The position numbers and the translations under genes are program-made. From positions 1-64,000 of the forward strand of contig CAYMUW010000015.1 of the NCBI GenBank assembly GCA_964393865.1: a DNA stretch of 64,000 nt, read 5' to 3'. Origin of the DNA: Suilimivivens sp964393865 (GTDB lineage: Bacteria; Bacillota; Clostridia; Lachnospirales; Lachnospiraceae). A model generated the notes under the pieces. The model saw only the letters and a program-made list of their open reading frames with translations. It was not told the DNA's origin and did not search any database. This document shows positions 8,947-17,858 of the stretch, one piece after another. How positions within the stretch are numbered: position 1 is the stretch's first letter; each line of letters opens with the position of its first letter.

Positions 8947-9723
8947 ATGAGCATGGAAATCGACACGGATGTTTTGTTGGAAATCAATCATATGCGCAAG
9001 GGCTTTGACGGTCTTGATGTGATAAGGGATATTTCTCTTTCGGTGCGAGAGGGAGAAGTGGTGTCTATTATCGGTCCTTCCGGCTCCGGTAAGTCCACGC
9101 TTCTTCGCTGTGCCACCATGCTTGAGAAGATGGATGGGGGCGAGCTGATTTATATGGGTGAGCCTGCTGCATGGGAGGAAAACGGAAAGTGTGTTTATGC
9201 GCCCAAGAGTAAGCTAAAGGAGATTCATCAGTGCTTTGGCCTGGTATTTCAAAGCTTTAATCTGTTTCCTCATTACAGTGTTATGAAGAATATTATTGAC
9301 GCACCTGTCAGTGTGGGCGGCGTGCCGAAAAAGGAAGCAATTGAGAGGGCTGAGAAGCTTTTGGCGCAGCTTGGACTGTCCGATAAGGCGGATGCTTATC
9401 CCTATCAGCTTTCGGGAGGGCAGCAGCAAAGGGTTTCCATAGCCAGAGCTTTGGCATTGCAGCCTAAGATTTTATTTTTTGATGAGCCCACCTCTGCGCT
9501 GGATCCTGAGCTTACAGGAGAGGTTCTCAGGGTAATCAAACAGCTTGCAAGCGAGCATATGACCATGATTATTGTTACCCATGAAATGCAGTTCGCAAAG
9601 GAATTATCCGACAGGATTATTTTTATGGAGCAGGGCGTCATTCAGGCTCAGGGAGGACCGGAGGAGATTTTTGCGTCTGATCAGGAGCGGGTTAGAGAGT
9701 TTATCGGAAAATTCCAATCATAA
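8947..9723 (+). CDS. Amino acid ABC transporter ATP-binding protein
   Basis: The ATPase of the importer, 258 residues. ATG 8947 follows GGAAGGG and lies 14 bp after the permease stop. Walker A is GPSGSGKSTLL, the Q-loop is QSFNLFPH, the signature is LSGGQQQRVSIARAL, Walker B is ILFFDEPTSALDPE and the switch His is in VTHEMQFA. There is a small insertion after Walker A (EPAAWEENGKCVYAPKSKLK) typical of the GlnQ/ArtP-type family. All catalytic elements are intact. Confidence 0.94.
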   Translation: MSMEIDTDVLLEINHMRKGFDGLDVIRDISLSVREGEVVSIIGPSGSGKSTLLRCATMLEKMDGGELIYMGEPAAWEENGKCVYAPKSKLKEIHQCFGLVFQSFNLFPHYSVMKNIIDAPVSVGGVPKKEAIERAEKLLAQLGLSDKADAYPYQLSGGQQQRVSIARALALQPKILFFDEPTSALDPELTGEVLRVIKQLASEHMTMIIVTHEMQFAKELSDRIIFMEQGVIQAQGGPEEIFASDQERVREFIGKFQS

Positions 9724-9800
9724 ATGATACAATTATATATTGAAACAGGAAAGCAGCTTATGACGAGTATTCAGACATTTAGGACATTAAGAGGAGACTT

Positions 9801-11249
9801 ATGAAAGAAAACAGTGTCAGATTATCAGGAGTAGAAGATAAGCCTTCGGAGGAATGCGGCATCTTTGGCGTCTATGATTTTGACGGCGGGGATGTAGCAT
9901 CCACGATTTATTACGGACTGTTTGCACTCCAGCATCGGGGGCAGGAGAGCTGCGGTATTGCGGTAAGTGATACGGCGGGACCCAAAGGAAAGGTATTAAG
10001 CTCCAAGGACATGGGGCTGTTAAATGAAGCTTTTACATCGGAAATACTGGAAAAGCTGAAAGGTGATATCGGCGTGGGGCATGTGAGGTATTCCACCGCA
10101 GGGAGCTCCACAAGAGAAAATGCGCAGCCGCTGGTGCTCAATTACGTGAAGGGAACGCTGGGGCTGGCTCACAACGGTAACTTAATCAACGCACCGGAGC
10201 TTAGGGAAGAGCTGGCATATACCGGCGCTATTTTTCAGACCACAATCGACTCGGAGGTAATTGCCTATCATATTGCACGGGAGCGTTTGAACTCCAAAAC
10301 CGTCGAGGAAGCGGTGGAACGTGCCATGAAGAAGATCAAGGGAGCTTATTCGCTGATCGTTATGTCGCCAAGGAAGCTGATCGGTGCCAGAGACCCCTTC
10401 GGTTTCAGACCGCTCTGTATCGGAAAAAGAGATAATGCTTACATTTTAGCTTCCGAGTCCTGCGCACTGGATACGGTTGGGGCTGAGTTTATCAGAGATG
10501 TGGAGCCGGGTGAAATCGTTACCATTTCTCCCGAGCGCGGTATTTGGTCGGATAAAAGCATGTGTATCCCAAAAGAGCAGCATGCAAGATGTGTTTTTGA
10601 GTATATTTATTTCGCCAGACCGGACAGCTATATTGACGGAATGAGCGTTTATAATTCCCGCATTCTTGCCGGAAAGTATCTTGCAATCGATTCTCCCGTA
10701 GAGGCGGATCTGGTAGTGGGTGTGCCGGAGTCGGGAAACTGTGCGGCGCTTGGTTATTCCCTGCAGTCGGGGATACCCTATGGACAGGCGTTTGTGAAAA
10801 ACGGTTATGTGGGAAGAACCTTTATTAAGCCCAAGCAAAAGAGCAGGGAAAGCAGTGTACAGGTGAAGCTGAATGCCCTCAGGGAGGCAGTGTCAGGAAA
10901 GCGTATTATTATGATCGACGATTCCATTGTGCGGGGCACCACTTCTGACCGGATTGTGAGGATGCTTCGGGAGGCAGGAGCAAAGGAAGTGCATATGAGA
11001 GTCAGCTCACCGCCTTTTTTGTGGCCCTGCTATTTCGGAACGGATGTGCCAGCCAGAGAGCAGTTAATTGCCTATAACCGTTCTGTGGATGAAATCTGCA
11101 AAATCATAGGAGCGGATTCTCTGGGATATCTTAGGGAAGAGCGGCTTCATGAGATTGTGGAGGGTAGAGAAATCTGCAAGGGCTGCTTTACAGGTCAGTA
11201 CCCTATGGAGCCTCCCGTGGAGGATATTCGCGGGGAGTTTGATAAATAG
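9801..11249 (+). CDS. purF: Amidophosphoribosyltransferase
   Basis: Catalyses the first committed step of de novo purine synthesis, converting PRPP plus glutamine to 5-phosphoribosylamine in the cytoplasm. It has 482 residues, normal for the family, with AGAGGAG upstream of ATG 9801. A short propeptide precedes the catalytic Cys in EECGIFGVYDF, as in B. subtilis PurF, where it is cleaved. Glutaminase residues appear in GHVRYSTAGSS and HNGNLINA. The PRPP loop is IIMIDDSIVRGTTSD. Four Fe-S cysteines are recognisable in ARCVFEY, LWPCYFG and EICKGCF. It heads an operon with purB and a second PurF-like gene. Confidence 0.96.
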   Translation: MKENSVRLSGVEDKPSEECGIFGVYDFDGGDVASTIYYGLFALQHRGQESCGIAVSDTAGPKGKVLSSKDMGLLNEAFTSEILEKLKGDIGVGHVRYSTAGSSTRENAQPLVLNYVKGTLGLAHNGNLINAPELREELAYTGAIFQTTIDSEVIAYHIARERLNSKTVEEAVERAMKKIKGAYSLIVMSPRKLIGARDPFGFRPLCIGKRDNAYILASESCALDTVGAEFIRDVEPGEIVTISPERGIWSDKSMCIPKEQHARCVFEYIYFARPDSYIDGMSVYNSRILAGKYLAIDSPVEADLVVGVPESGNCAALGYSLQSGIPYGQAFVKNGYVGRTFIKPKQKSRESSVQVKLNALREAVSGKRIIMIDDSIVRGTTSDRIVRMLREAGAKEVHMRVSSPPFLWPCYFGTDVPAREQLIAYNRSVDEICKIIGADSLGYLREERLHEIVEGREICKGCFTGQYPMEPPVEDIRGEFDK

Positions 11250-11279
11250 AAGACAGATTGGAATAAGGAGAACAAACCA

Positions 11280-12731
11280 ATGAGCAACGACAGATATGTA
11301 AGCCCATTATCGGAGAGATATGCCAGCAAGGAGATGCAGTATATCTTTTCCCCGGACATGAAGTTTCGAACCTGGAGAAAGCTGTGGATCGCTCTGGCAG
11401 AGACGGAGATGGAGCTTGGACTTTCCCAGAACGGAAAGCCGGTGATTACACAGGAGCAGATTGACGAGCTGAAGTCTCATGCGGAGGACATTAATTATGA
11501 GGTGGCCAAAGCAAGGGAAAAGGAAGTGCGCCATGACGTGATGAGCCATGTGTATGCTTACGGGCAGCAGTGCCCCAAAGCCGCAGGCATAATTCATCTT
11601 GGAGCCACCAGCTGTTATGTGGGGGATAATACGGACATTATCGTAATGACCAAGGCTCTCCGGCTTGTAAAAAAGAAGCTGGTCAATGTGCTGAAGGAGC
11701 TTTCCGATTTTGCAGATAAATATAAAGCACAGCCTACCCTTGCGTTTACGCATTTTCAGCCTGCGCAGCCAACCACGGTAGGAAAGAGAGCAACCTTATG
11801 GATGCAGGAGTTTTGTCTGGATCTGGAGGATCTTGACCATGTGCTTTCAGGGATGAAGCTGCTTGGTTCTAAGGGAACCACGGGAACCCAGGCCTCCTTT
11901 TTGGAGCTTTTTAATGGAGATCAGGAGACCATCGACAAGATTGATCCTATGATTGCGGAAAAGATGGGATTTAAAGAGTGTTATCCGGTATCAGGGCAGA
12001 CTTATTCCCGTAAGGTGGATACCAGAGTGGCAAATGTGCTTGCGGGGATTGCGGCAAGCGCCCACAAAATGTCCAATGATATTCGGCTTCTGCAGCATTT
12101 AAAGGAGGTTGAGGAGCCCTTTGAGAAGAGTCAGATCGGTTCCTCTGCTATGGCATATAAGAGAAATCCCATGAGAAGCGAAAGAATAGCTTCCCTGTCC
12201 AGATATGTGATGATTGATGCTTTAAATCCGGCTATTACCTCCGCAACCCAGTGGTTTGAGAGAACGCTGGATGATTCCGCCAATAAGCGTCTTTCCATTC
12301 CCGAAGCTTTTCTGGCAATCGACGGTATCCTGGATTTGTGCCTGAATGTGGTGGACGGACTGGTTGTTTATCCTAAGGTTATCGAGAAGCATATGTTAAG
12401 CGAGCTTCCCTTTATGGCAACCGAAAATATTATGATGGATGCGGTTAAAATGGGAGGAAACAGACAGGAGCTTCATGAGAGAATCAGAGAGCTTTCCATG
12501 GAGGCAGGAAAGAATGTGAAGGTGGAAGGCAGGGAGAACAATCTGCTTGAGCTTATTGCTGCCGATCCGGCCTTTAACATGTCGCTGGAGGATTTGAAAA
12601 AGACCATGGAGCCGTCCAGGTATGTGGGACGTTCCAGGGAACAGGTGGAGAACTTCCTTCAAAAAGTAATTATGCCGATTTTGGATGAGAATAAAGAGCT
12701 GTTGGGCGTAAAGGCCGAAATTAACGTCTAA
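11280..12731 (+). CDS. purB: Adenylosuccinate lyase
   Basis: Cleaves SAICAR and adenylosuccinate, releasing fumarate, in purine synthesis and AMP formation. It has 483 residues; ATG 11280 follows AAGGAG at 9 bp, 30 bp after purF. The fumarase/aspartase superfamily signature is SQIGSSAMAYKRNPMRSERI, containing the flexible catalytic loop with its Ser. The substrate-binding His region is HLGATSCYVGDNTDI, and TLAFTHFQPAQPTTVGKRA supplies the second conserved His. The shared operon with purF and the PurF-like gene is consistent with its role. Confidence 0.96.
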   Translation: MSNDRYVSPLSERYASKEMQYIFSPDMKFRTWRKLWIALAETEMELGLSQNGKPVITQEQIDELKSHAEDINYEVAKAREKEVRHDVMSHVYAYGQQCPKAAGIIHLGATSCYVGDNTDIIVMTKALRLVKKKLVNVLKELSDFADKYKAQPTLAFTHFQPAQPTTVGKRATLWMQEFCLDLEDLDHVLSGMKLLGSKGTTGTQASFLELFNGDQETIDKIDPMIAEKMGFKECYPVSGQTYSRKVDTRVANVLAGIAASAHKMSNDIRLLQHLKEVEEPFEKSQIGSSAMAYKRNPMRSERIASLSRYVMIDALNPAITSATQWFERTLDDSANKRLSIPEAFLAIDGILDLCLNVVDGLVVYPKVIEKHMLSELPFMATENIMMDAVKMGGNRQELHERIRELSMEAGKNVKVEGRENNLLELIAADPAFNMSLEDLKKTMEPSRYVGRSREQVENFLQKVIMPILDENKELLGVKAEINV

Positions 12732-12755
12732 AAGCTAGGATGGAGGATTTAAGCT

Positions 12756-14162
12756 TTGGGTGGTTTTTTTGGAGCAGCCTTAAAAAAGGATTGTGTATTT
12801 GATTTGTTTTTCGGTACGGATTATCATTCCCATTTGGGAACGAGAAGAGCGGGCATGGCAGTGTACAGCAAGGAGAACGGCTTTGACAGGGCTATTCACA
12901 ACATTGAAAATGCTCCCTTTCGGACCAAGTTTGATAAAGATGTAAATGAGATGCATGGCAACATGGGAATCGGATGTATTTCCGATTACGAGCCTCAGCC
13001 CCTGCTGGTGCGGTCCCATCATGGAACCTATGCCATTATGACGGTTGGCAAGATCAATAACACGGATGAGATTGTGCAGAAGATCTTTACCATGGGGCAT
13101 GCACACTTTCTGGAGATGAGCGGCGGAGATATCAATGCCACGGAGCTTGTAGCCGCCATTATTAATCAAAAGGAAAATCTGATCGAGGGCCTCACTTATG
13201 CGCAGGAGCTGATTGACGGTTCCATGACCATTGCGCTGCTTACGCCAAAGGGCATCTATGCGGCAAGAGATAAGATAGGAAGAACGCCTGTGGCCGTTGG
13301 CAAAAAGGAGGACGGTTATTGTATCGCCTTCGAAAGCTTTGCCTATCTGAACCTTGGTTATACCGAGGAGAGGGAGTTGGGACCGGGAGAGATCGTAATT
13401 GTAACGCCGGAGGAGGTCAGAACGCTGGTAAAGCCCGGCAGTAATATGAAGATATGCACCTTCCTGTGGGTGTATTACGGTTATCCTTCTTCCTCCTATG
13501 AGGGAATCAGTGTAGAGAAAATGCGTTATAACTGCGGTGCACTGCTTGCAAAGCGGGATGATGTATCGCCGGATAATGTGGCGGGAGTGCCGGATTCGGG
13601 CATTGCCCATGCGGTTGGATATTCCAATCAATCGGGAATTCCCTTTTCCAGACCCTTTATTAAGTATACGCCTACCTGGCCGCGGTCCTTTATGCCTACC
13701 ATGCAGAGCCAGCGTAATCTGATTGCCAGGATGAAGCTGATACCGGTACATGATTTGATTCAGGACAAGAGCCTTCTTCTGATAGATGATTCCATCGTAA
13801 GAGGTACGCAGCTTCGTGAGACTACGGAATTTCTTTATCAGAGCGGAGCAAAGGAAGTGCATATCAGACCTGCATGTCCGCCTCTTCTGTATGGCTGTAA
13901 ATATTTGAATTTCTCACGTTCCACCTCGGAGATGGACCTGATTACCCGAAGGGTCATCAAGGAGATGGAGGGAGACGGAAAGAACGTGAATTTAAGCGCC
14001 TACTCCAATCCTGAGACACCGGAGTATCAGGAGATGGTAAAGCGTATCGGCGTGCAGCTTAATTTTACTTCTCTGCGTTATCACAGACTGGATGATATGA
14101 TTGAGTCTGTGGGGATAGACAGAAATAAGCTTTGCACTTACTGCTGGGATGGAAAAGAATAA
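12756..14162 (+). CDS. PurF-like protein lacking the glutaminase cysteine
   Basis: A 468-residue homologue of amidophosphoribosyltransferase. The start is TTG 12756, 9 bp after GGAGG (12742-12746). An in-frame TAA at 12750-12752 rules out a longer N-terminus. The protein starts MGGFFGAALKK where PurF has ECGIFG, so no propeptide is present and the nucleophilic Cys is replaced by Gly. The HVRYST and HNGNL motifs are also replaced (GIGCISDYEPQ, VGKINNTDE). The PRPP loop is intact (LLLIDDSIVRGTQLR) and the four Fe-S cysteines are retained (KICTFLW, LYGCKYL, LCTYCW). I expect PRPP-dependent transferase chemistry without glutamine hydrolysis, or a regulatory role. Databases often call this simply amidophosphoribosyltransferase. 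It lies 24 bp after purB and ends the operon. Confidence 0.85.
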   Translation: MGGFFGAALKKDCVFDLFFGTDYHSHLGTRRAGMAVYSKENGFDRAIHNIENAPFRTKFDKDVNEMHGNMGIGCISDYEPQPLLVRSHHGTYAIMTVGKINNTDEIVQKIFTMGHAHFLEMSGGDINATELVAAIINQKENLIEGLTYAQELIDGSMTIALLTPKGIYAARDKIGRTPVAVGKKEDGYCIAFESFAYLNLGYTEERELGPGEIVIVTPEEVRTLVKPGSNMKICTFLWVYYGYPSSSYEGISVEKMRYNCGALLAKRDDVSPDNVAGVPDSGIAHAVGYSNQSGIPFSRPFIKYTPTWPRSFMPTMQSQRNLIARMKLIPVHDLIQDKSLLLIDDSIVRGTQLRETTEFLYQSGAKEVHIRPACPPLLYGCKYLNFSRSTSEMDLITRRVIKEMEGDGKNVNLSAYSNPETPEYQEMVKRIGVQLNFTSLRYHRLDDMIESVGIDRNKLCTYCWDGKE

Positions 14163-14213
14163 CATGATTGATATATGTAAATGACCGATTAGAGGAAAAG
14201 TGCAGTTAAGAGG

Positions 14214-14244
14214 AAAGAACCGTTGACAATAACGGTTCTTTTTT
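14214..14244 (+). terminator. Intrinsic terminator of the pur operon
   Basis: A perfect 10-bp stem, AAGAACCGTT (14215-14224) with AACGGTTCTT (14231-14240), encloses the 6-nt loop GACAAT and runs into TTTT; A14214 and T14241 add one more pair. The next operon's -35 box is embedded in it. Confidence 0.88.
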
Positions 14245-14251
14245 GTATACT
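14223..14251 (+). promoter_or_regulatory. Promoter of the acyl-CoA ligase operon, nested in the terminator
   Basis: A perfect TTGACA (14223-14228) begins in the last two bases of the left terminator arm and continues into its loop. TATACT (14246-14251) follows after exactly 17 bp. Predicted transcription starts near 14258, about 50 nt before the ATG at 14311. Termination of the upstream operon and initiation of the next therefore share the same DNA. Confidence 0.75.
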
Positions 14252-14310
14252 TTTATAAGTCAAAGCGTTAAAGCTTTAAAATTGTGAAGACAAAAGAAAG
14301 GTATTGAAAG

Positions 14311-15948
14311 ATGACAATTGTAGATGTGCTGGAGCAGAACAGCAAAAACTATGGGGATGATATTTGTCTGGTGGAAATTAACCCTGAGGTGAAGGAAGTG
14401 CGAAGGGTGACCTGGAAGGAATATGAGCTGATAGAGCCCAATCCCCTTACGCACTACCGAAGAGAGATTTCATGGAGCGTGTTTGATGAAAAAGCCAATC
14501 GTTTTGCCAATCTGCTTTTGGATAGAGGAATCAAAAAAGGGGACAAGGTAGCAATTCTTCTGATGAACTGTCTGGAGTGGCTGCCCATTTATTTTGGTAT
14601 TTTAAAAACGGGTGCACTGGCGGTACCGCTAAATTTCCGCTATGCATCGGATGAAATTGAATATTGCGTCAATCTGGCGGAGGCAGATATTCTGGTGTTT
14701 GGGCCGGAATTTATCGGACGTGTGGAGGAAATTGCGGACCGCATAAGCAGAAACAGGTTATTGTTCTATGTGGGAGATAATTGTCCTTCCTTTGCAGAGG
14801 ATTATAATGCGCTTGCCTCCAACTGTTCCAGCGCAGCTCCGAAGATTGCGCTGACAGAAGAGGATGATGCGGCTATTTATTTTTCATCGGGAACAACCGG
14901 TTTTCCTAAGGCGATCCTGCATAATCATGAAAGCCTGATACATTCCTGCCGGGTAGAGCAAAATCATCATGGACAGACCAGAGAGGATGTTTTTCTGTGC
15001 ATCCCGCCTCTTTATCATACAGGGGCCAAAATGCACTGGTTCGGCTCTCTCCTTTCGGGAAGCAAGGCGGTTTTACTGAAAGGAACCAAGCCGGAATACA
15101 TATTGGATGCGGTGTCAAAGGAGAAGTGTACTATTGTGTGGCTTCTTGTGCCTTGGGCGCAGGATATTCTGGAGGCTTTGGACAGCGGAAAAGTAAAGCT
15201 GCAGGATTATGAGCTTTCCCAGTGGAGACTGATGCATATTGGCGCTCAGCCGGTACCACCCAGTCTGATTAAGCACTGGTGCAGTTATTTCCCGAAGCAT
15301 CAATATGATACCAACTATGGGTTAAGCGAGTCCATCGGGCCGGGATGCGTACATCTGGGAGTGGACAATATTCATAAGGTAGGTGCTATCGGTAAGCCCG
15401 GGTACGGCTGGCAGGTTAAAATCGTGAATGAAGAGCGTCAGGAGGTGCCTAAGGGAGACGTGGGCGAGCTTGCGGTAAAGGGGCCCGGCGTGATGACCTG
15501 CTATTACAATGATGAGAAGGCTACCAAAGAGGTTCTTTCCGATGACGGATGGCTCTTTACCGGCGATATGGCAATGGAGGATGAGGACGGCTTTATCTTT
15601 TTGGTAGATCGAAAGAAGGATGTAATTATCAGCGGCGGTGAAAATATCTATCCGGTGCAGATCGAGGATTTCATCAGAAATCACAGTGCGGTGCATGATG
15701 TGGCTGTGATCGGCATTCCCGATAAGCGTCTTGGAGAAACCACGCTGGCGGTAATTGAATTAAAGCCGGAGATGCAGTGTACGGAGGAAGAGATTACGGA
15801 ATTCTGCTTAAAGCTGCCCAGATATAAGCGGCCCCATAAGGTGATCTTTGCGGATATTCCGCGAAATCCTACCGGAAAGATTGAAAAGCCGAAGCTTCGT
15901 GAGAAGTATTGTGGAGCCAGACTGGTGGAAGCACAGAACAGAAGTTAG
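14311..15948 (+). CDS. AMP-forming acyl-CoA synthetase/ligase
   Basis: A class I adenylate-forming enzyme of 545 residues that activates a carboxylic acid with ATP and CoA. ATG 14311 follows AAAGG. The motifs are in order: P-loop-like AIYFSSGTTGFPKAI, A5 TNYGLSESIG, A7 DGWLFTGDMA, the hinge LVDRKKDVIISGGENIYP and the A10 lysine in NPTGKIEKPKL. The N-terminus carries a 30-residue insertion (about residues 25-55) before the usual start of the fold. The substrate is not evident. A sodium:solute symporter gene follows after 42 bp, probably in the same transcript, which suggests uptake and activation of the same organic acid. Confidence 0.88.
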   Translation: MTIVDVLEQNSKNYGDDICLVEINPEVKEVRRVTWKEYELIEPNPLTHYRREISWSVFDEKANRFANLLLDRGIKKGDKVAILLMNCLEWLPIYFGILKTGALAVPLNFRYASDEIEYCVNLAEADILVFGPEFIGRVEEIADRISRNRLLFYVGDNCPSFAEDYNALASNCSSAAPKIALTEEDDAAIYFSSGTTGFPKAILHNHESLIHSCRVEQNHHGQTREDVFLCIPPLYHTGAKMHWFGSLLSGSKAVLLKGTKPEYILDAVSKEKCTIVWLLVPWAQDILEALDSGKVKLQDYELSQWRLMHIGAQPVPPSLIKHWCSYFPKHQYDTNYGLSESIGPGCVHLGVDNIHKVGAIGKPGYGWQVKIVNEERQEVPKGDVGELAVKGPGVMTCYYNDEKATKEVLSDDGWLFTGDMAMEDEDGFIFLVDRKKDVIISGGENIYPVQIEDFIRNHSAVHDVAVIGIPDKRLGETTLAVIELKPEMQCTEEEITEFCLKLPRYKRPHKVIFADIPRNPTGKIEKPKLREKYCGARLVEAQNRS

Positions 15949-15990
15949 TTTACATAATGATTATGACAGGAGAGGGAATGGTGAGCAAAG

Positions 15991-17529
15991 ATGATTATTA
16001 AAATTTTGATGCTGCTGGTATTTTTCGGTGTGATGATTGGCATTGGATTTTACTGCAGAAAGCATGCGACTGATGTAAACGGATTTGTATTGGGAGGTAG
16101 AAGCGTTGGTCCCTGGCTGACGGCATTCGCCTACGGAACGTCCTATTTTTCGGCAGTTATTTTTGTAGGCTATGCAGGGCAGTTCGGCTGGAAGTACGGA
16201 ATCGCTTCCACATGGATTGGTATCGGAAATGCCCTGATTGGTTCCATGCTGGCATGGGTAATTCTGGGCAGAAGAACCAGAATTATGACCCGGCATTTGG
16301 ACAGTGCTACCATGCCGGAATTTTTCGGTGTCAGATTTCAGTCCAAAGGACTTAAAATCTGTGCATCTGTGATTGTATTTGTATTTTTAATTCCTTATAC
16401 GGCATCGCTGTACAACGGACTTTCCCGTTTGTTTGGAATGGCTTTTGAAATCGATTATATGGTTTGTATTGTTGCGATGGCGGTTTTGACAGGAATTTAT
16501 GTTATTGCCGGAGGCTATATGGCAACCGCTATCAATGATTTTGTCCAGGGAATGGTTATGCTGGTGGGAATTGTAGTGGTGATTGCCGCTGTATTAAAGA
16601 CCAATGGAGGCTTTTTGGAGGCGCTTAACGGTCTGGCATCTATTCAGGACGAGACGGTGTCTACCCAGCCGGGTGTGTTTGCATCCTTCTTTGGTCCTGA
16701 CCCCTTAAATCTGCTTGGCGTGGTTATTTTAACATCCCTGGGAACATGGGGCTTACCCCAGATGGTGCAGAAGTTTTATGCGATCAAGAGTGAGGATTCC
16801 ATTAAAAAGGGAACTATTATTTCCACTCTCTTTGCGGTAGTGGTTTCAGGCGGCTGTTATTTCCTTGGAGGATTTGGCCGATTGTTTTCGGATAAAATCG
16901 ATATTGCCGCAAACGGTTACGATTCAGTCATCCCGACTATGCTGTCGGGACTTTCACCGATTTTGATCGGATTGGTGGTTATTCTGGTATTATCGGCATC
17001 CATGTCTACCTTGTCATCACTGGTTATGGCTTCCAGCTCCACGCTGACTCTGGATGTGTTAAAGGATCATGTAATCAAGGATATGAACGAGAAAAAGCAG
17101 GTGCTGATTATGAGAGCGCTGATTGTGGTCTTTATTGCGATTTCTGTTGTGATTGCCGGAGTACAATATAAGAGCAACATTACCTTTATTGCCCAGCTTA
17201 TGGGTGTGTCATGGGGCGCTTTGGCAGGTGCATTTCTTGCTCCCTTCCTGTATGGATTATATTGGAAAGGAACTACCAAGACAGCCTGCTATGTAAGCTT
17301 TGTATTTGGCGCAGGTATCATGATATTGAATATGCTTTTCAGAGGCAGCTTCCCGGTGCTTTTACAGTCTCCCATTAATGCAGGCGCATTTGCGATGCTG
17401 GCAGGGCTGGTGATTGTTCCCGTGGTAAGCCTGTTTACCAAAAAGCCGGAGCAGAAGTGGGTGGAGGATACCTTCTCCTGCTATAACAGAAAGATTGAGG
17501 TTCCGGTAAAGCGTTCGTTAAGTGAATAG
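15991..17529 (+). CDS. Sodium:solute symporter (SSS family)
   Basis: An integral membrane transporter of 512 residues with about 13 hydrophobic segments. ATG 15991 is the first usable start after the in-frame TGA at 15982; AGGAG lies 15-20 bp upstream, a rather long spacing. The family is recognised from YCRKHATDVNGFVLGGRSVGPWLTAFAYG, the typical SSS first loop, and from GGYMATAINDFVQGMVML and SASMSTLSSLVMASSS, which include the Na-site serines. The substrate is unknown. Its coupling with the acyl-CoA ligase gene points to a monocarboxylate or another organic acid, but this is inference. Confidence 0.88.
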   Translation: MIIKILMLLVFFGVMIGIGFYCRKHATDVNGFVLGGRSVGPWLTAFAYGTSYFSAVIFVGYAGQFGWKYGIASTWIGIGNALIGSMLAWVILGRRTRIMTRHLDSATMPEFFGVRFQSKGLKICASVIVFVFLIPYTASLYNGLSRLFGMAFEIDYMVCIVAMAVLTGIYVIAGGYMATAINDFVQGMVMLVGIVVVIAAVLKTNGGFLEALNGLASIQDETVSTQPGVFASFFGPDPLNLLGVVILTSLGTWGLPQMVQKFYAIKSEDSIKKGTIISTLFAVVVSGGCYFLGGFGRLFSDKIDIAANGYDSVIPTMLSGLSPILIGLVVILVLSASMSTLSSLVMASSSTLTLDVLKDHVIKDMNEKKQVLIMRALIVVFIAISVVIAGVQYKSNITFIAQLMGVSWGALAGAFLAPFLYGLYWKGTTKTACYVSFVFGAGIMILNMLFRGSFPVLLQSPINAGAFAMLAGLVIVPVVSLFTKKPEQKWVEDTFSCYNRKIEVPVKRSLSE

Positions 17530-17574
17530 AAAATGAGAAGGAAGTCGTCGTCAGCAGTGTGTCGGCGGTTTTTC

Positions 17575-17640
17575 TTTGTTTCATAGGAAAAACCCTGATG
17601 CATTAATGTGTGAAAGTAATTGCTTTTCCTATGAAACAAA
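17575..17640. repeat. 17-bp perfect inverted repeat in an intergenic gap
   Basis: TTTGTTTCATAGGAAAA (17575-17591) is exactly mirrored by its reverse complement at 17624-17640 around a 32-nt loop that itself contains the palindrome CATTAATG. It lies in the 329-bp gap between the symporter and rho genes. The right arm is not followed by a U-run, so it is not a simple terminator. It could be a mobile-element scar, a small MITE-like repeat or a structured RNA. I see no second copy in this window. Confidence 0.75.
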
Positions 17641-17727
17641 AAGCACTCCGTGCAGGATGCGGTACAGGAAAGCGGAGCTGTTACTGCCTTCATTTACGGG
17701 TCTTCATTTACGGGACAGAAAAAATGC

Positions 17728-17756
17728 TTTCTATTTTGAGGAATATATTGTATAAT
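17728..17756 (+). promoter_or_regulatory. Probable rho promoter
   Basis: A consensus -10 TATAAT (17751-17756) is preceded at 17 bp by the weak -35 TTTCTA. This would give a leader of about 95 nt before the rho ATG. Confidence 0.45.
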
Positions 17757-17858
17757 TCCACATATAGGCATTTCGGATGACAAATCGTACATTTTCCCAA
17801 AAGAAAAATAACTTTTTGGTTTAAGATATTTAGATTAAGAAAGGCATGGTTATATTTT

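Noticed and set aside
9724..9800. A purine riboswitch before purF
   Set aside because: The gap is only 77 bp and lacks the conserved aptamer pattern.
12780..13862. A 360-codon minus-strand open frame
   Set aside because: It lies wholly opposite the PurF-like gene, has no family features, and its His/Leu/Ile composition is that of an antisense shadow.
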